From Verticiella sediminum (GTDB lineage Bacteria; Pseudomonadota; Gammaproteobacteria; Burkholderiales; Burkholderiaceae_B), in NCBI RefSeq assembly GCF_007558815.1, contig NZ_VLTJ01000010.1, positions 1 to 64,000 on the forward strand: a stretch of 64,000 nt of DNA. Reading direction: 5' to 3'. Each line of letters opens with the position of its first letter. The first letter of the stretch is position 1. Below, piece after piece: positions 16,177-25,446 of the stretch. A program made the translations under genes and the position numbers. Under the pieces are notes generated by a model. That model had not been told where the DNA came from. It made no database searches and saw only the letters and a list, made by a program, of their open reading frames with translations.

Positions 16177-17394
16177 ATGGATATCCTTTTTATACACCAG
16201 AATTTTCCCGGGCAATTTCTTCACGTGGCGCGTCATTTTGCGCAACGCGGCCACCGAGTGGTCGCCGTGGGCACCAAAGCACCCCCTGCGATCGACGGCG
16301 TGCGGTATCTGAACTACGTGCTGCGCCGCGGCAACGGCAAGGACACTCACCCCCTGGCGCTCGAGTTCGAGAGCAAGACTTTGCGCGGGGAAGCCTGCGC
16401 GGTCGCGCTGCGGCAACTGCAGGCCGAGGGCTATGCGCCGCGCGTGGTGTTCTGCCATCCGGGCTGGGGCGAGGCGCTGTACGTCAAGGCGGTGTTCCCG
16501 CAGGCCCGGCTGGTCTGCCTGATGGAGTACTACTATCACGTGCAGGGGCAGGAAATGGGCTTCGATCCGGAGTTCCCGATGCCGGGCTTCGCGGAGGCTG
16601 CGCGGTTACAAACCAAGAATGCGAGTTTGTTACTGGCCATGCAGGACATGGACCGTGGCATTGCCGCAACACCTTGGCAGGCCAGCCGGCTGCCAGCCTG
16701 GGCCCAGGCCAAGACCACCGTGTTGCACGAGGGCATCGATACCGACGAGGTCCGGCCCAACGCCCAGGCCCGGATCGCACTGCCCGGCCACCATCTCACG
16801 GTATCCGCCGGCGACGAGGTGCTCACCTATGTGGCGCGCAACCTGGAGCCGGTGCGCGGCTACCACGTCTTCATGCGGGCGCTGCCGCACATCCTGGCGG
16901 CGCGTCCCAACGCGCGCGTGTTCATTGTGGGCGGCGACGGTGTCAGCTACGGCGCGCGTCCGTCGGACGGTTCGTATCGCCAGCGCTACCTGGCCGAGGT
17001 GAGCCGGCACATCGACCCTGCGCGGGTGCATTTCATGGGGCTGGTTTCGCGCCAGGCTTTTCTTGCGCTCATGCAGATCACCCGCTGCCACGTCTATCTC
17101 ACCTATCCCTTCGTGTTGTCGTGGTCGCTGCTGGAGGCCATGAGCGCGGGCGCGACCGTGGTGGCGTCCGATACGCCGCCGGTGCGCGATGCGCTGCGGC
17201 ATGGCGAGAACGGCCTGCTGGTGCCGTTCTTCGAGCCCGGGACGCTGGCCGAGACGGTGTGCGAGGTGCTGGCCGACCCGGCCGGTCACGCCCACCTGGG
17301 CCGTGCCGCGCGCGCGAGCATCGTGCGCGACTACGACCTCAAGCGTGTCGTCCTGCCGGCCTACGAGCGGTTGCTGGCGGAGATGGCGGCCTGA
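16177..17394 (+). CDS. GT4-family glycosyltransferase
   Basis: This 405-residue GT-B enzyme starts MDILFIHQNFPGQFLHVAR. This opening and the following HFAQRGHRVVAVGT are typical of GT4 proteins. The C-terminal domain has TYVARNLEPVRGYHVFMRAL and an SWSLLEAMSAGATVVASDT segment carrying the nucleotide-sugar-binding acidic residue, then GENGLLVPFFEPGTLAE. Base composition matches the high-GC chromosome rather than the low-GC island. It is transcribed away from the surface locus. Its last 34 bases overlap the 3' end of the antiporter gene on the other strand. The acceptor is unknown; a role in surface glycan synthesis is inferred from proximity. Confidence 0.85.
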   Translation: MDILFIHQNFPGQFLHVARHFAQRGHRVVAVGTKAPPAIDGVRYLNYVLRRGNGKDTHPLALEFESKTLRGEACAVALRQLQAEGYAPRVVFCHPGWGEALYVKAVFPQARLVCLMEYYYHVQGQEMGFDPEFPMPGFAEAARLQTKNASLLLAMQDMDRGIAATPWQASRLPAWAQAKTTVLHEGIDTDEVRPNAQARIALPGHHLTVSAGDEVLTYVARNLEPVRGYHVFMRALPHILAARPNARVFIVGGDGVSYGARPSDGSYRQRYLAEVSRHIDPARVHFMGLVSRQAFLALMQITRCHVYLTYPFVLSWSLLEAMSAGATVVASDTPPVRDALRHGENGLLVPFFEPGTLAETVCEVLADPAGHAHLGRAARASIVRDYDLKRVVLPAYERLLAEMAA

Positions 17395-18716
17395 CCGGCG
17401 TCGGACGGGTCGGCTTGTCCGGGAGACGGGTCGGGCGCCGCGTTCTCCTCGGCCTGGGCTTCACGGTGGGCGAGCAGGGCGGCCGGTAGCGCGCGCGAGA
17501 TCACCCGGCGCAAGGTGAGGCCCTGCACCAGGATGCTGAAGATCACCACGCCATAGGTGGCGGCGATCAGGACGTGGCTGTCCGGCAGCGTGGACGCCAG
17601 CGACAGGGCGAGCGCGATCGACACGCCGCCGCGCAGGCCGCCCCAGGTCATCACGAAGGAGACACCCCGGCCCCATTCGCGCAGCCGGGGGGCGGCCATG
17701 ACGGGCAGCACCACACTGACGTAGCGCGCGAGCAGCACCACGGGGATGGCCAGCACGGAGAGCAGCAGGCCCGAGGCCGAGGTCTGCAGGGTGATGATCT
17801 CCAGCCCGATCAGGCCGAACAGCATCAGGTTGAGCAGTTCGTCGATCACCTCCCAGGTGGTGAAGAGGCGCCGCTGCGAACTGTGCTCGGCCACGCGCGG
17901 GCTCTCGCCGCGCCCGCCCACGAGCAGCCCCATGAAGACCACGGCGATGGGCGCGGATACGCCGAGCGCTTCGGCGGCTGCATAGCCGCCCGTGGCCATG
18001 GCCAGACTGACCAGGGTGGCGATGGCGTCGGAGTTGGCGGTGCGGATCATGTAGAGGCCGAGCAGCCCGACGCCGATGCCGAACACCGCGCCGCCCAGCA
18101 TCTCTCGCACCAGCAGCAGACCCAGGTCGCCCAGCGTGGGCACCGCCCCGCCCACGGCGATGCCGAGCAGCGTGAGGAACAACACCACGCCCATGCCGTC
18201 GTTGAACAGGCTCTCGCCGGTGATGCGCGCCTCCAGGCTCGCCGGCACGCCCACCTTGCGCAGCACTCCGAGCACCGCGATCGGATCGGTGGGCGAGATC
18301 AGGGCGCCGAAGACGAGGCAGTGCAGCAGCGGCAGCGGCATGCCGACAACCCAGGTGACGGCGTAGAAGCCGAAGCCTACCGCCACGGTCGATACCAGCA
18401 CGCCGACTGTCGAGAGGATGAGCACCAGCCACTTTTCGCGCGCGATGGCGGCGACGCTGGCGTGCAGCCCGCCGGCAAAGAGCAGCATGCCGAGAATGCC
18501 GTGCAGCAGCAAGCTGGCGAAATCGACGTCGCCGAAAAGCTCCTGTGCCGCGGCGAGCAACTGCGTGCCCTGGCCGAACACGCCCATCAGCAGCGATGCG
18601 GCCAGGCCGATGGCCGCGATACCGGTGGCGTCCGGCAGCCCGATGAAACGGTGGTTGAGATAGCCGAGAGCGGCGACGAGGGTGATGAGGGTACCGATCA
18701 GCGCAAGCAGGCTCAT
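17361..18716 (-). CDS. NhaP-type Na+/H+ antiporter (CPA1 family)
   Basis: This 451-residue polytopic inner-membrane protein probably exchanges Na+ or K+ for protons. I start it at the ATG at 18716 (MSLLALIGTLITLVAALGYLNHRF), which begins directly with a membrane helix. The frame extends upstream to 18830, but that part is hydrophilic and overlaps a divergent gene. About a dozen hydrophobic segments are visible. Family motifs are ISPTDPIAVLGVLRKVG and GESLFNDGMGVVLF, the latter with the Asn-Asp pair used for ion transport. A short charged tail follows the last helix. The 3' end overlaps the GT4 gene convergently. Confidence 0.88.
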   Translation of the reverse strand: MSLLALIGTLITLVAALGYLNHRFIGLPDATGIAAIGLAASLLMGVFGQGTQLLAAAQELFGDVDFASLLLHGILGMLLFAGGLHASVAAIAREKWLVLILSTVGVLVSTVAVGFGFYAVTWVVGMPLPLLHCLVFGALISPTDPIAVLGVLRKVGVPASLEARITGESLFNDGMGVVLFLTLLGIAVGGAVPTLGDLGLLLVREMLGGAVFGIGVGLLGLYMIRTANSDAIATLVSLAMATGGYAAAEALGVSAPIAVVFMGLLVGGRGESPRVAEHSSQRRLFTTWEVIDELLNLMLFGLIGLEIITLQTSASGLLLSVLAIPVVLLARYVSVVLPVMAAPRLREWGRGVSFVMTWGGLRGGVSIALALSLASTLPDSHVLIAATYGVVIFSILVQGLTLRRVISRALPAALLAHREAQAEENAAPDPSPGQADPSDAGQAAISASNRS

Positions 18717-18808
18717 GCGGGGTTGCCTAGACGAGAGAAGCGACTTGAAGCGGGCATGGGCGTTGCTGCCTGCCAACGATCCATCCAGTCTAAACTCAGG
18801 AGCCCTGC

Positions 18809-19132
18809 ATGAGTCAATCGAGCACCGCACAGACCATCGCCGTCGTTGCCTTCTCCAGCCTGTTGATGAGCACCGCGGCCTGGGCCGCCACGCCCACCGC
18901 CACCGACCCCAGCCAGGATTCGGCGGCCACGCCGACGCAGGCCGAAGAGCCGCGCCTGCCGACGGCGGACGACACCCATCGCACCGGGCCTGAGCAGTCG
19001 GACGCCGGTAGCGGGGCCGTGCCCGCGGAACCGCAGACCTTGAGCCCGGAGGCCAAGCGCGAGGAGCTTGGCGGCAGCTCGGCCGAGCGTATGGAACAGG
19101 GCCGCCAGGAGAACGGACAAAAGCAGGAGTGA
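18809..19132 (+). CDS. small secreted hypothetical protein
   Basis: This 107-residue protein has a clear signal peptide: a hydrophobic stretch IAVVAFSSLLMSTAAWA with predicted cleavage after AWA near residue 26. The mature part is hydrophilic and rich in Thr, Pro, Glu and Gln, probably disordered, and has no cysteines. CTCAGGAG lies 6 bases before the ATG, a good ribosome-binding site, and a strong terminator follows the stop, so expression as a single gene is likely. It is divergent from the antiporter. I recognise no family. Confidence 0.65.
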   Translation: MSQSSTAQTIAVVAFSSLLMSTAAWAATPTATDPSQDSAATPTQAEEPRLPTADDTHRTGPEQSDAGSGAVPAEPQTLSPEAKREELGGSSAERMEQGRQENGQKQE

Positions 19133-19152
19133 TGGCGGGGTCTCCGCCATAC

Positions 19153-19184
19153 GCGAAGAAGCCGTCGGTAGACGGCTTCTTCGC
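19153..19184 (+). terminator. rho-independent terminator
   Basis: A perfect 14-bp stem (19153-19166 with 19171-19184) closes a GGTA loop and is followed by TTCTTG. It lies 20 bases after the small secreted protein gene. It could work for both strands, because the small Gln-rich protein gene ends at 19271 on the minus strand. Confidence 0.85.
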
Positions 19185-19270
19185 TTCTTGACTATATAAC
19201 TATGCAAGCAGAGGTGACGGTCCTGGCCAACGTCGTGACGCTCGCCAGGGCGTCCGCGCGGGGCGCGGCC

Positions 19271-19597
19271 CTACTTGCCGCGTGAACCGGGCTTGTCCGT
19301 ATCCTGCGCCTGGCGGCTCGGATCTTCGTTGCGGAAGCCGCCATAGCTGCTCTGCCCCGGGTCGGCGCTGCGGCTTTCGATGCGTTCGTCGGCGTCCTTG
19401 GCATGTGCCCCGCTGTGTTGGCGCGTGGGCTCGGTACCTCGATCCGCCTGGGTTCCAAGCCGGGAATCCTGCTCCTGCTGGCGCATGGGCGGGACGGTGG
19501 CGTCGGGCTGCCGGCGGGGCTGGTTCTGGCCCTGGTTCTGTTGCTGCTGCGATTGCGTGGGCGATTGAGATGTCTGGCTGTCGCGTTGCTGAGTCAT
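19271..19597 (-). CDS. small Gln-rich hydrophilic protein
   Basis: This 108-residue protein starts MTQQRDSQTSQSPTQSQQQQ. CAGGAGGACAAC just before the ATG is a near-perfect ribosome-binding site and fixes the start at 19597. The protein is strongly hydrophilic, rich in Gln, Ser, Arg, Asp and Pro, and ends PSRQAQDTDKPGSRGK. No hydrophobic core, signal peptide or cysteine is seen, so it is likely disordered in the cytoplasm. It is divergent from the siroheme synthase gene and converges on the terminator at 19153-19184. Function is unknown; stress-related disordered proteins look similar. Confidence 0.6.
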   Translation of the reverse strand: MTQQRDSQTSQSPTQSQQQQNQGQNQPRRQPDATVPPMRQQEQDSRLGTQADRGTEPTRQHSGAHAKDADERIESRSADPGQSSYGGFRNEDPSRQAQDTDKPGSRGK

Positions 19598-19729
19598 GTT
19601 GTCCTCCTGTCGTCGTAGGGCGCTCGGGCCCGGGTGCAGGACACGCCGCAAGCGGCATGCCCCGCCTGTGTCCGGATGTACTGCCCGGTCGATGCCCGCT
19701 GCCTTGCGCGCTGGCGGCATAATCCGCGC

Positions 19730-20698
19730 ATGAGACTCTTTCCCTTGTTTGCCGACCTGCATGGGCGGCAGGTGCTGGTCGTGGGCGGCGGCGCGGTGGC
19801 GCAGCGCAAGGCCGGTGCGCTGCTGCAGGCGGGCGCCCAGGTGCGCGTCGGCGCGCCCGCGTTCACGCCGGAACTGCAGGCCTGGGGCCAGGCTGGCCGT
19901 GTCACGCTGCTGCAGGGCGGTTTCGATCCGACCTGGGTGGCGGGTGCCTGGCTGGTGGTCGCGGCCACCGACGAGCGCGCGGTCAACGCCGAGGTGGCGC
20001 GCATCGCCGGCGCGCAGCGCCTCTGGGTGAACGTGGTCGACGATCCGGAACTGTCGAGCTTTCAGGTGCCCTCCATCGTCGACCGTTCGCCGCTGGTGAT
20101 CGCCATATCCTCCGGCGGCGCCGCGCCGGTGCTCGCGCGCCGCCTGCGCGAACGCATGGAAAGCCTGCTCGAGCATACGCTGGGCAGGCTGGCGGCGCTG
20201 GCGCACGCGCAGCGCGCGGCGATCCGCCAGCGCTTTCCGCAGATGACGCAGCGCCGGGCGTTCTACGACTGGCTGTGCGACGGCCCCGTCGCCGCCCACT
20301 TGCGCGCCGGCGACGACGCAGCCGCCCAGGCCGCGCTGCAGGCCATGCTCGACAGCGGCCAGCCGGAACCGCCCGGCCGCATCGTGCTGGTCGGTGCGGG
20401 GCCAGGCCCCGCTGCCGCGCTCACGCTAGGCGGGCTGCGCGCTCTCAACGAGGCCGACGTGGTGTGCTATGGCCGCGGTGTGTCCGATGAGGTGCGGGCA
20501 CTGGCGCGGCGCGATGCGGACCAGCTCGCCACGCTGTTGGAAGGCGATGCCCTCTGGCGTGAACTGGCCGACCACGCCGTGGGCGGCCGCTGCGTGGTGC
20601 TGCTGCGCGCCGGGGCGGGCTTGGCGCTGGATCGGGCGCGCGTGATGGCGCTGGGGCTGGACGGGCTGCAGTGGGAAGCGGTGCCTGGTGTTAGCTGA
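19730..20698 (+). CDS. siroheme synthase, dehydrogenase/ferrochelatase half with truncated methyltransferase half
   Basis: From the ATG at 19730 (MRLFPLFADLHGRQ) this is 322 residues. Residues 1-210 match the CysG N-terminal half, which turns precorrin-2 into siroheme with NAD+ and Fe2+. They include VVGGGAVAQRKA at 17-28, NVVDDPELSSFQVPSIV with Asp104, and AISSGGAAPVLAR around Ser127/128, positions that match the known catalytic Asp104 and phosphorylated Ser128 of Salmonella CysG. Residues 217-322 start like the uroporphyrinogen-III methyltransferase half (VLVGAGPG) but are degenerate and stop at VPGVS, about 140 residues short. The gene ends 8 bases inside the convergent MmgE/PrpD gene. Confidence 0.8.
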   Translation: MRLFPLFADLHGRQVLVVGGGAVAQRKAGALLQAGAQVRVGAPAFTPELQAWGQAGRVTLLQGGFDPTWVAGAWLVVAATDERAVNAEVARIAGAQRLWVNVVDDPELSSFQVPSIVDRSPLVIAISSGGAAPVLARRLRERMESLLEHTLGRLAALAHAQRAAIRQRFPQMTQRRAFYDWLCDGPVAAHLRAGDDAAAQAALQAMLDSGQPEPPGRIVLVGAGPGPAAALTLGGLRALNEADVVCYGRGVSDEVRALARRDADQLATLLEGDALWRELADHAVGGRCVVLLRAGAGLALDRARVMALGLDGLQWEAVPGVS

Positions 20699-22037
20699 GC
20701 AGCACCTCGGTTGGCAAGGGAATGTGCGGCAATGAAATCGGTGTGCTCGTCATCGGCAGGCCCAGGCAGTGCGCGACCAGGGTGTCGGTGCGCGCCGGAG
20801 GCCACCCACCCGCCGCGAGATTGGCGCGGGCCTTGGCCGCGACGGCCTGCGGCGCCAACGGCCGTTCGGGGTCGCCACGGGCGTCGGCCAGGCGGGCTTC
20901 GAGCACGCGGCCGTCGCCCCAGCGCAGGGTGAGGGCCGCGCCGAAGTGCGCCGGATAGGCCTGTTGCGCAGCGTCGTCCAGGCTAGGCCCGATGCGGGCG
21001 CGCCAGGCGGCGACCGTGGGCTCCTGCAGCATCTCCGGTGCGAAGGCCGGGAAACCGGGCTCCCCGTGCAGCAGGGTGACTGCGACCGCGTGCTGCAGAC
21101 TGAACCGTGCTTCGGCGGGGTTGCGCGGCATCGGGTTGTCGCAGAAGCCGAGGGCGTCCGCGTAGGTCGCCACGTCGACGCGGGCCGGCGGATCCTGCCG
21201 GCCCGGCAGGCGCTCGCGCAGCACCAGGGCTGCGTCGATCGCCGGATGGGTGTGCCGGCAGGCGGGCCAGGGCTTGATGCTGGTGTCGTGCAACTGCCAG
21301 TCCCCGGTGGGGGCCAGCACCGCGTGGGGATCGGCGCCCGGACACATCGCCGCGAAAAAGCCCTTCTCGCCTTCCAGGATGGCGGCGGGCGCAGTCGCGC
21401 CGGCCTGTGCGAGGCTCGCCGCCTGCACGCCGGTCTGCGCCGCGTGGGCGTTGTGCCAGGCCTTGGCCATGTTCGGCTCCAGGCGCACCTGCCACAGCCC
21501 GGCGGCGCGCGTGGCCGCGTGGCCGATGGCATGGGCGGTGGCCGGCCCGGACAGTTCGAGCAGGCTGGCCGACGCCACGGCCGCCCCGATGACGCCGCAC
21601 GTGGCCGTGGGATGCCAATGGCGGTAGTGGCCGGCGCCGGCCGCCCGGCCCAGCCGGATCGCGGCCTCGTAGCCGCGCACGATCGCGTCGAGCACGGCGG
21701 TGCCGGGCGCTCGCAGGCGCCGGCCGACGAAGAGCGCGGCCGGCACGATGACCGGGCCAGGATGGCACAGCGCGGCCCGGTGGATGTCGTCCATCTCCAG
21801 GATGTTGCCCACGGCGGCGTCGAACAACAGGGCATGCCATGGATCGGCGGCCTCGCCGGGGCGCCCGGGCAGCATCAGACCGGTCCACAGGGCCGCGCCC
21901 GTCGCGGTGGCGGCGCCGGCTGCCGCACAACCGTACCAATCCAGTATGTGCAGGGTGGCCCGTTCGCGCGCGTGGCGGCCCACGGGTGCCAGGCACAGCG
22001 CGGCCAGCCGAGCCGACAAGGACGGCGGGCTGGTCAT
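20691..22037 (-). CDS. MmgE/PrpD family protein
   Basis: This 448-residue protein matches the MmgE/PrpD family, whose characterised members include 2-methylcitrate dehydratase and cis-aconitate decarboxylase. The family pattern is visible in the helical N-terminal domain (LHILDWYGCAAAGAATATGAAL, HPGPVIVPAAL, RGYEAAIRLGR, HWHPTATCGVIGAA) and in the smaller C-terminal domain (HDTSIKPWPACRHTHPAIDAAL). It is the last gene of a tightly packed minus-strand catabolic operon and overlaps the upstream hydrolase gene by 4 bases. The true substrate is probably a hydroxy- or epoxy-carboxylate made by the pathway, but this cannot be read from sequence. Confidence 0.85.
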   Translation of the reverse strand: MTSPPSLSARLAALCLAPVGRHARERATLHILDWYGCAAAGAATATGAALWTGLMLPGRPGEAADPWHALLFDAAVGNILEMDDIHRAALCHPGPVIVPAALFVGRRLRAPGTAVLDAIVRGYEAAIRLGRAAGAGHYRHWHPTATCGVIGAAVASASLLELSGPATAHAIGHAATRAAGLWQVRLEPNMAKAWHNAHAAQTGVQAASLAQAGATAPAAILEGEKGFFAAMCPGADPHAVLAPTGDWQLHDTSIKPWPACRHTHPAIDAALVLRERLPGRQDPPARVDVATYADALGFCDNPMPRNPAEARFSLQHAVAVTLLHGEPGFPAFAPEMLQEPTVAAWRARIGPSLDDAAQQAYPAHFGAALTLRWGDGRVLEARLADARGDPERPLAPQAVAAKARANLAAGGWPPARTDTLVAHCLGLPMTSTPISLPHIPLPTEVLLS

Positions 22038-22924
22038 GCCTGCGGTTCGCCCACCTGCATGGCCGGCCCCCGTGTGCGCGGGTCGCGCGGCGTCCAGCGC
22101 TGGGCTTCGACGGCAGCGATGAAATCGGCCACCGCGCGGTTGAACGCCTCCGGCTCTTCCAGGTTGATGGTGTGGCCCGTGCGCGGCAGGACCAGCAGGC
22201 CGGCTGCCGGCAGGGTGGCCTTGAGATACAGCGACGCGGGCAGGGTGAGGTCGTCTTGGTCGCCCGCCACGACGAGCGTGGGCACCTGCAGGCCTCGCAG
22301 ATCATCGCGCAGGGCATACAGGGAAGGCCGGCGCGCCTGCACGCCGCGCAGCGTAAGGGCTGCGCCCGTGGCATCGTGCTCGCCCAGGCGCGCGGCGAAC
22401 TCGGCCCAGCCCTGCGGGTTCTTGAGCTGGTAGGGGATGCGCGCCGGCCCGGCCGCGTAGGTAGGCGCATAGGCTTGGCTGCCCAGCGCCTCGAACTGCT
22501 GGGCAGCCGCCACGGACAGCGCCTGGAATTCGGCCGCCTCGTCCGGATGGGCGCCGTAGCCGACGCCGGCGACCACCAGCGAGCGCGCCCTTGCGGGATG
22601 GCGCAGGCCCACGTGCAGCGTGGCGAAGCCGCCCATCGACAGGCCCACGATGTGCGCGCGCTCGATGCCGGCGGCGTCGAGCACACTGACGATGTCGTCG
22701 GCGGCCTGGGCCTGGCTGTAGGCTTGCAGCTCGTGCGGGACGTCCGAGGGCGGGTAGCCGCGCGCGGCGAACACCACGCAGCGGCGGTGCGGCGCGAAAT
22801 GCCGCAACTGCGGCTCCCAACTGCGATGGTCACCCGCGAATTCGTGCACCCAGACGATGGCCGGGCCGCTGCCCTGGCTCTCGTAGAAGAGGCGCACGCC
22901 GTCGGTGGCGGTGGCGTAGGGCAT
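22034..22924 (-). CDS. alpha/beta hydrolase
   Basis: This 296-residue alpha/beta hydrolase has the oxyanion strand IVWVHEFAGDHRSW, the nucleophile elbow GLSMGGFATL (Ser near residue 97) and a C-terminal TGHTINLEEPEAFN with the catalytic His. An Asp candidate lies in VVAGDQDDLTLP. It resembles 3-oxoadipate enol-lactonase and related carboxylester hydrolases. Position between the MmgE/PrpD protein and the deacetylase-like protein suggests it opens a lactone or thioester, or hydrolyses an ester or amide intermediate. No signal peptide, so cytoplasmic. Confidence 0.85.
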   Translation of the reverse strand: MPYATATDGVRLFYESQGSGPAIVWVHEFAGDHRSWEPQLRHFAPHRRCVVFAARGYPPSDVPHELQAYSQAQAADDIVSVLDAAGIERAHIVGLSMGGFATLHVGLRHPARARSLVVAGVGYGAHPDEAAEFQALSVAAAQQFEALGSQAYAPTYAAGPARIPYQLKNPQGWAEFAARLGEHDATGAALTLRGVQARRPSLYALRDDLRGLQVPTLVVAGDQDDLTLPASLYLKATLPAAGLLVLPRTGHTINLEEPEAFNRAVADFIAAVEAQRWTPRDPRTRGPAMQVGEPQA

Positions 22925-22937
22925 GGTCGGGCCTCGT

Positions 22938-23816
22938 CTAGATGTGGGCCGGGTCGGCCGCCGCGTACCAGTCGGCGATCTGGCTGCCGTTCATGAAGCA
23001 GACGTGGCGGTTGCGCATCAGCAGGTCGAGCATTTCCTCGAAGTAGCCGAAGCGATGCGGCACGCCCATCAAGTGCGGGTGCAGGCCCAGGGCCAGTACG
23101 CGCGGCTGGAGCCGGCACTCGCGCTCGAACACGGCGAGCGTGCGCTGCAGGCGCAGCAGGAACTCGGGCGAGGAGTGCTTCTCGACGGCGTAGATTACCG
23201 AATCGTTGAGATCCAGGTTGTACGGCATCTGGATCAGCCGCCGCCCGCCCGAGACGCACATCCAGTTGGGCAGGTCGTCGATCACCCAGTCGCACACGTA
23301 GTGCACGCCGGCCGCGGCGAGCAGGTCGGGCGTGTCCGCCGTCTCGCGCAGGCCCGGGCTCAGCCAGCCGCGCGGGCGCGTGCCGGTAAAGGCGGCGAGC
23401 TTGTCCAGCGCCAGTTCGATGGCCTCGGCTTCGTCGCCGCCGTGGTTGAGCGCCTTCTGGTGCACGCCGTGGCCGATGAATTCCCAGCCCGCGTCGCGCA
23501 TGGCCTCGGCGGCCTGCGGGTAGGCGTCGATCACGCTGGCGTTGATGCTGGTCGAGGCGGGCAGGCCGCGCTCTGCGATGGCGTCGATCATGCGCGGCAG
23601 GCCGGCGCGCATGCCATAGTCGGCCCAACTGAAGTTCGGCACGTCGGGCACTGTGTCCTGGCCGTGCGGCGGCGTGATGATGGTGCGCGGCATGGGCGCG
23701 TCGAATCGCCAGTTCTCCACGTTGATGACCAGGTGGACCATGATCGCGCCCTCGTCGGGCGGGGTCAGGGCAGGGCGGCTGCCCGAGAAGCGATAGGGAA
23801 CGCGGGGATTGGCCAT
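22938..23816 (-). CDS. polysaccharide deacetylase/PuuE-type hydrolase
   Basis: This 292-residue protein belongs to the NodB/polysaccharide deacetylase superfamily, in the branch that includes PuuE-type allantoinases rather than peptidoglycan deacetylases. It has no signal peptide. Recognisable parts are HLVINVENWRFD near the N-terminus, PASTSINASVIDAYPQ, FIGHGVHQKALN, RGWLSPGLRETADTPDLL and ALGLHPHLMGVPHR. Given neighbours encoding an amidase and a NitT/TauT-type importer, it probably hydrolyses a C-N bond in a small imported molecule. Its gene lies 9 bases from the ABC ATPase and 13 from the hydrolase. Confidence 0.8.
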   Translation of the reverse strand: MANPRVPYRFSGSRPALTPPDEGAIMVHLVINVENWRFDAPMPRTIITPPHGQDTVPDVPNFSWADYGMRAGLPRMIDAIAERGLPASTSINASVIDAYPQAAEAMRDAGWEFIGHGVHQKALNHGGDEAEAIELALDKLAAFTGTRPRGWLSPGLRETADTPDLLAAAGVHYVCDWVIDDLPNWMCVSGGRRLIQMPYNLDLNDSVIYAVEKHSSPEFLLRLQRTLAVFERECRLQPRVLALGLHPHLMGVPHRFGYFEEMLDLLMRNRHVCFMNGSQIADWYAAADPAHI

Positions 23817-23825
23817 GGCGGTTTC

Positions 23826-24575
<750 letters not shown>

Positions 24576-24582
24576 GGGCGCC

Positions 24583-25446
24583 TCAATAGTTTTGCAGCAT
24601 GCGCCAGACGAGGACGCGTTTCTCGACGAACACGATCAGGCGGTCGCTGATGAAGCCCATGAGGCCGATCGACACCATGTCGGCAAGCACGATGTCCATG
24701 CGGCCGACGTAGTAGGCGTCCCACAGCACGTAGCCCAGGCCGGACTTGACGGCCACCATCTCGGACACGATCACCGCGGTCCAGGCAATGCCCAGGCCGA
24801 TGCGCAGCCCGGTGAAGATCGACGGCATGGCCGCCGGCAGCACCACACGGCGCAGCATTTGCGCAGGGCTGGCCCCCATCATGGTGGCCGCGCGCACCAG
24901 GTTGCGGTCGACGTCGCGCGCGCCCTGGGTGGTGTTCACCACGATGGGATAGAAGCCGCCCAGGAAGATCAGGAAGATCGAGCCGAAGTCGCGGATGCCG
25001 AACAGGGCGATCGAGAACGGCAGCCAGGCGGTGATCGGGATCGGCCGCAGGCCCTGCACCAGCGGGTCGATCATCTCCGAGGCGATGCGGCTCCAGCCGA
25101 TCGTCAGGCCCAACGGAATGCCGAGCAGGGCCGCCATGGCGAAGCCCTGGGCCACGCGCTGGGTGGAATACCAGACGTTGGACACCCAGGTGCCGAGATA
25201 GGGGTTGAGCCCCATGCCCGGGTCCGCGAAGATCCAGTCGTACCAGGCGCGCGCGACCATGACGGGTGTCGGCACCACCCCGGCCATGCCGGGGCGCTGG
25301 CCGACCAGTTGCCAGACCACGAGGATCACGACCGGAATGACGAGCGCGAGGCCGAGCCGGCGCAGCCGGGGCGAGCCGGCAGCGCGCGCAGGGCGCGCCG
25401 CGGCTGCCGCCGGACTGCGCGGGGAGGTCATGGTTTGTGCCTTCAT
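24583..25446 (-). CDS. NitT/TauT-family ABC transporter permease
   Basis: This 287-residue inner-membrane permease has about six hydrophobic segments, beginning with LALVIPVVILVVWQLVG, and the ABC permease loop pattern around AATMMGASPAQMLRRVVLPAAMPSI, which contacts the ATPase. The start used here (25446) overlaps the stop of the binding-protein gene as ATGA. A second ATG five codons later, at 25431, has an AAGG sequence before it and is also possible. It forms the channel of the importer in this operon. Confidence 0.92.
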   Translation of the reverse strand: MKAQTMTSPRSPAAAAARPARAAGSPRLRRLGLALVIPVVILVVWQLVGQRPGMAGVVPTPVMVARAWYDWIFADPGMGLNPYLGTWVSNVWYSTQRVAQGFAMAALLGIPLGLTIGWSRIASEMIDPLVQGLRPIPITAWLPFSIALFGIRDFGSIFLIFLGGFYPIVVNTTQGARDVDRNLVRAATMMGASPAQMLRRVVLPAAMPSIFTGLRIGLGIAWTAVIVSEMVAVKSGLGYVLWDAYYVGRMDIVLADMVSIGLMGFISDRLIVFVEKRVLVWRMLQNY

